From JBPYCR01 sp051846935 (GTDB lineage Bacteria > Bacillota > Bacilli > Bacillales > Amphibacillaceae), in contig NZ_JBPYCS010000008.1 of assembly GCF_051846935.1 (NCBI RefSeq), forward strand, positions 37,423 to 101,422: 64,000 nucleotides of DNA. The letters run 5' to 3'. Under the pieces are notes generated by a model. The model was not told the origin of the DNA. It ran no database searches and was given only the letters and a program-made list of their open reading frames with translations. Numbering within the stretch: position 1 is the first letter of the stretch; each line of letters begins with the position of its first letter. Both the position numbers and the translations under genes were made by a program. Shown one piece after another: positions 61,391 through 64,000 of this stretch.

Positions 61391-61481
61391 CACGTACACG
61401 CTCCCCTTCCCTTAACGTTCTCTTTTTCACATTACACTTCTTTAATAAAGATACCGTCTTAAATGAGTCGCAATGAGCATG

Positions 61482-62549
61482 TTAATTCGAAGACTTCTCC
61501 ATTCGAATATGATCCTTAATCGTACGTGCTGCAAATACGCCTTTATAAGTTACAATAGCATCAACAAAATTCGGTGTTACAATGTCAAATGAAGGGTATA
61601 ATCCACGAATTCCTTCAACCGCCGTTCGCACGTCTCTTGCATAAAATATTTCCTCTTCATCACGGAATTCAATTTCAATTTGATCGATATGTGGTGAATT
61701 CTCATCTGGCCCTTCATAACCAAGTACATAAAAAGGAATGTTATGATGCTGTGCAACAACAGCATATTGATACGTACCAATTTTATTACAAATGTGTCCT
61801 TCAAGCGTTATTTTGTCTGATGCAGTAACTAATTTCGTGACCATGCCTTGTTCCATTAAAAATCCTGGCATATTATCTGTTACAAGCGTTACCTTTGTAC
61901 CTGTTTCCTTAATTGAATGAGCAGTAAGACGTGCACCTTGAAAATATGGTCGTGTCTCTGTACAATACATTTCAATCGTTTTCCCTTGTTTTTTTGCTTC
62001 AAGCAGCATGTGGATTAAAGCTGAATCCGCAAAGCAATGCGTCAAGACCTTGTCCCCATCTTCTAATAAGTTTGCGGTGTTTTTCCCACATTGCATTGCA
62101 ATATAATCCGCCTTTTCTGTCTCTTTGTCCATCAAGTCATGCACTGCTCGGGCTACTGCCTCTCCATTTTCCCCAGCGTTTATTTTTTCCTTCGCCGTTT
62201 CCATGCACGCATCAAGAATCACTTTTAACCGTTGCCCTGTTGGCCGTGTAGCTAGTAGACGATCATATACTTCGTTTGCATATGCCTGTAATTCTGTACC
62301 TGTAAGCGATCCTTTATCCTCCAGCCCAATAACAAAGCCATATCCTGCTGCAATCGCGATAACAATTGCGCCTTGTATTGTCATATCTTCAATCGCTCGA
62401 GCTACATCTTCATACGTTGAACATGTTTCATACGTCGTTTTTTCTGGATATAAACGACGATTTAGTAAAACAACAGAACCTTCATCGTATTTAACCGTAT
62501 TATTAAGGTAAGCTAGCATCGGTCCTGTCTGATTATGCTGTTCAGTCAT
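61482..62549 (-). CDS. Divergent MtnA-like sugar-1-phosphate isomerase
   Basis: 355 residues, eIF2B/MtnA/RuBP-isomerase superfamily. Both catalytic positions are kept: Cys172 (LTHCFADSALI, against THCNAG) and Asp245 (TASDKITLEGHICNKIGT, against GADRVAANGDVANKVGT). The N-terminal RGAPAIGV is replaced by QGAIVIAIA. So the fold and chemistry look retained, but the substrate-binding surroundings differ from the 32-kb paralogue. Behind a nucleoside carrier and before a deaminase and aldolase, it is expected to act on (5-deoxy)ribose-1-phosphate or methylthioribose-1-phosphate from phosphorolysis. The exact substrate is unknown. Confidence 0.8.
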   Translation of the reverse strand: MTEQHNQTGPMLAYLNNTVKYDEGSVVLLNRRLYPEKTTYETCSTYEDVARAIEDMTIQGAIVIAIAAGYGFVIGLEDKGSLTGTELQAYANEVYDRLLATRPTGQRLKVILDACMETAKEKINAGENGEAVARAVHDLMDKETEKADYIAMQCGKNTANLLEDGDKVLTHCFADSALIHMLLEAKKQGKTIEMYCTETRPYFQGARLTAHSIKETGTKVTLVTDNMPGFLMEQGMVTKLVTASDKITLEGHICNKIGTYQYAVVAQHHNIPFYVLGYEGPDENSPHIDQIEIEFRDEEEIFYARDVRTAVEGIRGLYPSFDIVTPNFVDAIVTYKGVFAARTIKDHIRMEKSSN

Positions 62550-62593
62550 TCGTATTCCTCCGTTACTAATTATTAGGTCGTTTTTAAAATGAA

Positions 62594-62630
62594 GTCTGCA
62601 AGGCTTATAAAAGAATTCCCCCTTGCAGAC
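62594..62630 (-). other. Stem-loop between nucleoside carrier and isomerase genes
   Basis: Arms GTCTGCAAGG (62594-62603) and CCTTGCAGAC (62621-62630), perfect over 10 bp, in the 162-bp gap. On the minus strand the sequence after it is TTCATTTTAAAAACG, a weak tail, so partial termination or RNA processing is possible. Confidence 0.45.
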
Positions 62631-62711
62631 AAGAATTGCATGTGATTGGCGAATGAATTTCTCTTTACACCGTTGACATGGTAAATAGTGCTACTTTCAA
62701 AATGTGTGCTT

Positions 62712-63938
62712 TTATACAAAAAACATGCCAGCTATAGAGCCACTTAGCATAGAAGCTAAAGCACCTGCAATAACACTTTTAAACGACAGTTTCATAAACA
62801 GCGGTCGTCTTTCTGGATTCAAGCTGCTTAGCGTACTCGATAAAGTTGCCATTGAAGTGAAATTCGCAAACCCACAAAGGGCAAACGTAATAATCATTTC
62901 TGTCTTTGCACTCACTTGATCCAATCCATTCACAAAGTTAATATAAGCGATAAATTCAGTAAGTACGATCTTTTCTCCAAGCAATGAACCTGCAAATACG
63001 GCATCCTGCCACGGTATTCCAATCGCAAATGCGAGCGGAGCAATTACATATCCTAATAGTTGTTGCAAGCTTGTTTCCACACCAAACCAGCCACTCACAT
63101 ATCCGATAAAGCCATTTACCATATATATGATTGCAACAAATGCAACAAGCGTCGCTCCAACGATTAATGCAATTTGCAATCCATTTCCAGCGCCTTTAGA
63201 AGCAGCATCAATTACATTTGATGCGTCATTTTCTTTCGAAATTTCAATATGCTCGTCTTCCTTCACATCCTCCGTTTCTGGATGAAAGAGCTTGGCAATG
63301 ATTAAGCCTGAAGGTGCAGCCATAAAACTTGCTACAAGTAAATATTCCAGTTTTACACCGAGTAAGGAATACGCGGCTAACATTGTACCTGCCACTGAAG
63401 CGAGTCCAACTGTCATAACTGCAAAAATCTCTGACACAGACATCCTTGACAGATAAGGTCGTACGACTAAAGGGGATTCTGTTTGTCCGAGAAAGATATT
63501 TGCTGCAGCTACGACCGATTCGCGTTTAGTAGACGTGAATATTTTCGAAAAGAAACCACCAACGTATTTAAAAATAAACGGCATCACATTTAAGTAGTAT
63601 AAAATTGCAATTAATGATGCAAAGAAAATAATCATAGGGAGTACGTTGAACGCTACAACAAATGTAATTCCTGACTCCTCAGTATACAATCCACCAAAAA
63701 CAAAGTTAATTCCTTCGTTTGCATAGCTAATAATGACATTTACAAAATCAGAAATTGCTTTTAAAATGATCGTCCCGATTTTGGAATTCAAAACAAACCA
63801 AGCGAATACAATTTCAAACAAAAGTGCACTACCAATTAATCGTGGACTTACTTTTCTTTTATCACTGGAAAATATAAACGCAATACCGCAAATAACCAAT
63901 ACTCCAAATAGTCCCCATAACACATTTATTAAATTCAT
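62712..63938 (-). CDS. NupC-family concentrative nucleoside transporter
   Basis: 408 residues, CNT family, with about ten transmembrane helices. The substrate/Na-binding motif FLGQTESPLVVRPYL is in the first half, SFMAAPSGLIIAKL precedes a charged cytoplasmic loop (about 225-245, KEDEHIEISKENDAS), and the second half has VFAGSLLGEKIVLTEFIAYINF and CGFANFTSMAT. First gene known of the nucleoside operon. Its upstream region runs to the end of the window, so its promoter and any further partner gene are not fully visible. Confidence 0.92.
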   Translation of the reverse strand: MNLINVLWGLFGVLVICGIAFIFSSDKRKVSPRLIGSALLFEIVFAWFVLNSKIGTIILKAISDFVNVIISYANEGINFVFGGLYTEESGITFVVAFNVLPMIIFFASLIAILYYLNVMPFIFKYVGGFFSKIFTSTKRESVVAAANIFLGQTESPLVVRPYLSRMSVSEIFAVMTVGLASVAGTMLAAYSLLGVKLEYLLVASFMAAPSGLIIAKLFHPETEDVKEDEHIEISKENDASNVIDAASKGAGNGLQIALIVGATLVAFVAIIYMVNGFIGYVSGWFGVETSLQQLLGYVIAPLAFAIGIPWQDAVFAGSLLGEKIVLTEFIAYINFVNGLDQVSAKTEMIITFALCGFANFTSMATLSSTLSSLNPERRPLFMKLSFKSVIAGALASMLSGSIAGMFFV

Positions 63939-64000
63939 ACATAACCTCCGTTAATGTTACTTTTTCGTATAGTATTTACTACTTTCATACGGATCTTGTA

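Overview
The window is chromosomal DNA from a low-GC, spore-forming Gram-positive bacterium, most likely a member of Bacillaceae. The evidence is AT-rich intergenic DNA, GGAGG-type ribosome binding sites, lipoprotein signal peptides, an argCJBDF operon, lutABC, PhoP-type TTTACA repeats at pstS, a DpaA (spore dipicolinate synthase) homologue and TetR-controlled paired SMR pumps. The genus is not determined. I see no rRNA, tRNA, CRISPR array, intact transposase or phage.

Layout. 0.2-5.6 kb: ilvD, an MtnE-like transaminase, a branched-chain aminotransferase and a small membrane protein. 5.6-9.6 kb: pstS-C-A-B without phoU, behind a promoter with four TTTACA-like repeats at 11-bp spacing. 10.3-15.7 kb: argC-J-B-D-F. 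16-23.4 kb: an RpiR regulator with a class-III aminotransferase, an asparaginase, a CoA-transferase with a LytTR regulator, and a stand-alone purC. 23.7-28.3 kb: an M20 amidohydrolase and RpiR regulator divergent from a YfcC-type carrier and an N-acylamino-acid racemase-like enolase. 29 kb: ctaB. 30.4-38.1 kb: a sugar ABC importer followed by MtnK-like kinase, MtnA-like isomerase, DeoR regulator and fuculose-phosphate-type aldolase. 39.4-43.1 kb: GntR and lutABC. 43.3-51.4 kb: three permeases, a symporter and amino-acid enzymes. 51.7-57.7 kb: dpaA, TetR with SMR pump pair, and three membrane proteins. 58.6-63.9 kb: aldolase, MTA/SAH-type deaminase, GntR, a second divergent MtnA-like isomerase and a NupC-type nucleoside carrier.

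Two things stand out. First, the window holds two separate routes that would end in aldol cleavage of a ribulose-1-phosphate analogue to DHAP plus an aldehyde (a DHAP shunt for 5-deoxyribose or methylthioribose). One starts from the free sugar (ABC importer plus kinase). The other starts from the nucleoside (NupC plus deaminase), and the phosphorylase it needs is not in the window. Second, the intergenic DNA is full of small mobile or structured repeats. Four copies of a 246-274 bp element with imperfect terminal inverted repeats are each flanked by a different perfect 9-bp direct duplication, which I read as target-site duplications of a MITE. A second group of elements is built as long hairpins around a shared core, and their outer stems differ in sequence from copy to copy but stay self-complementary.

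Regulatory sites that can be read directly include matched palindromes in front of tetR and the SMR pair, a 21-bp palindrome in front of the lut-linked gntR, an ArgR-like box inside the argC promoter, and several intrinsic terminators.
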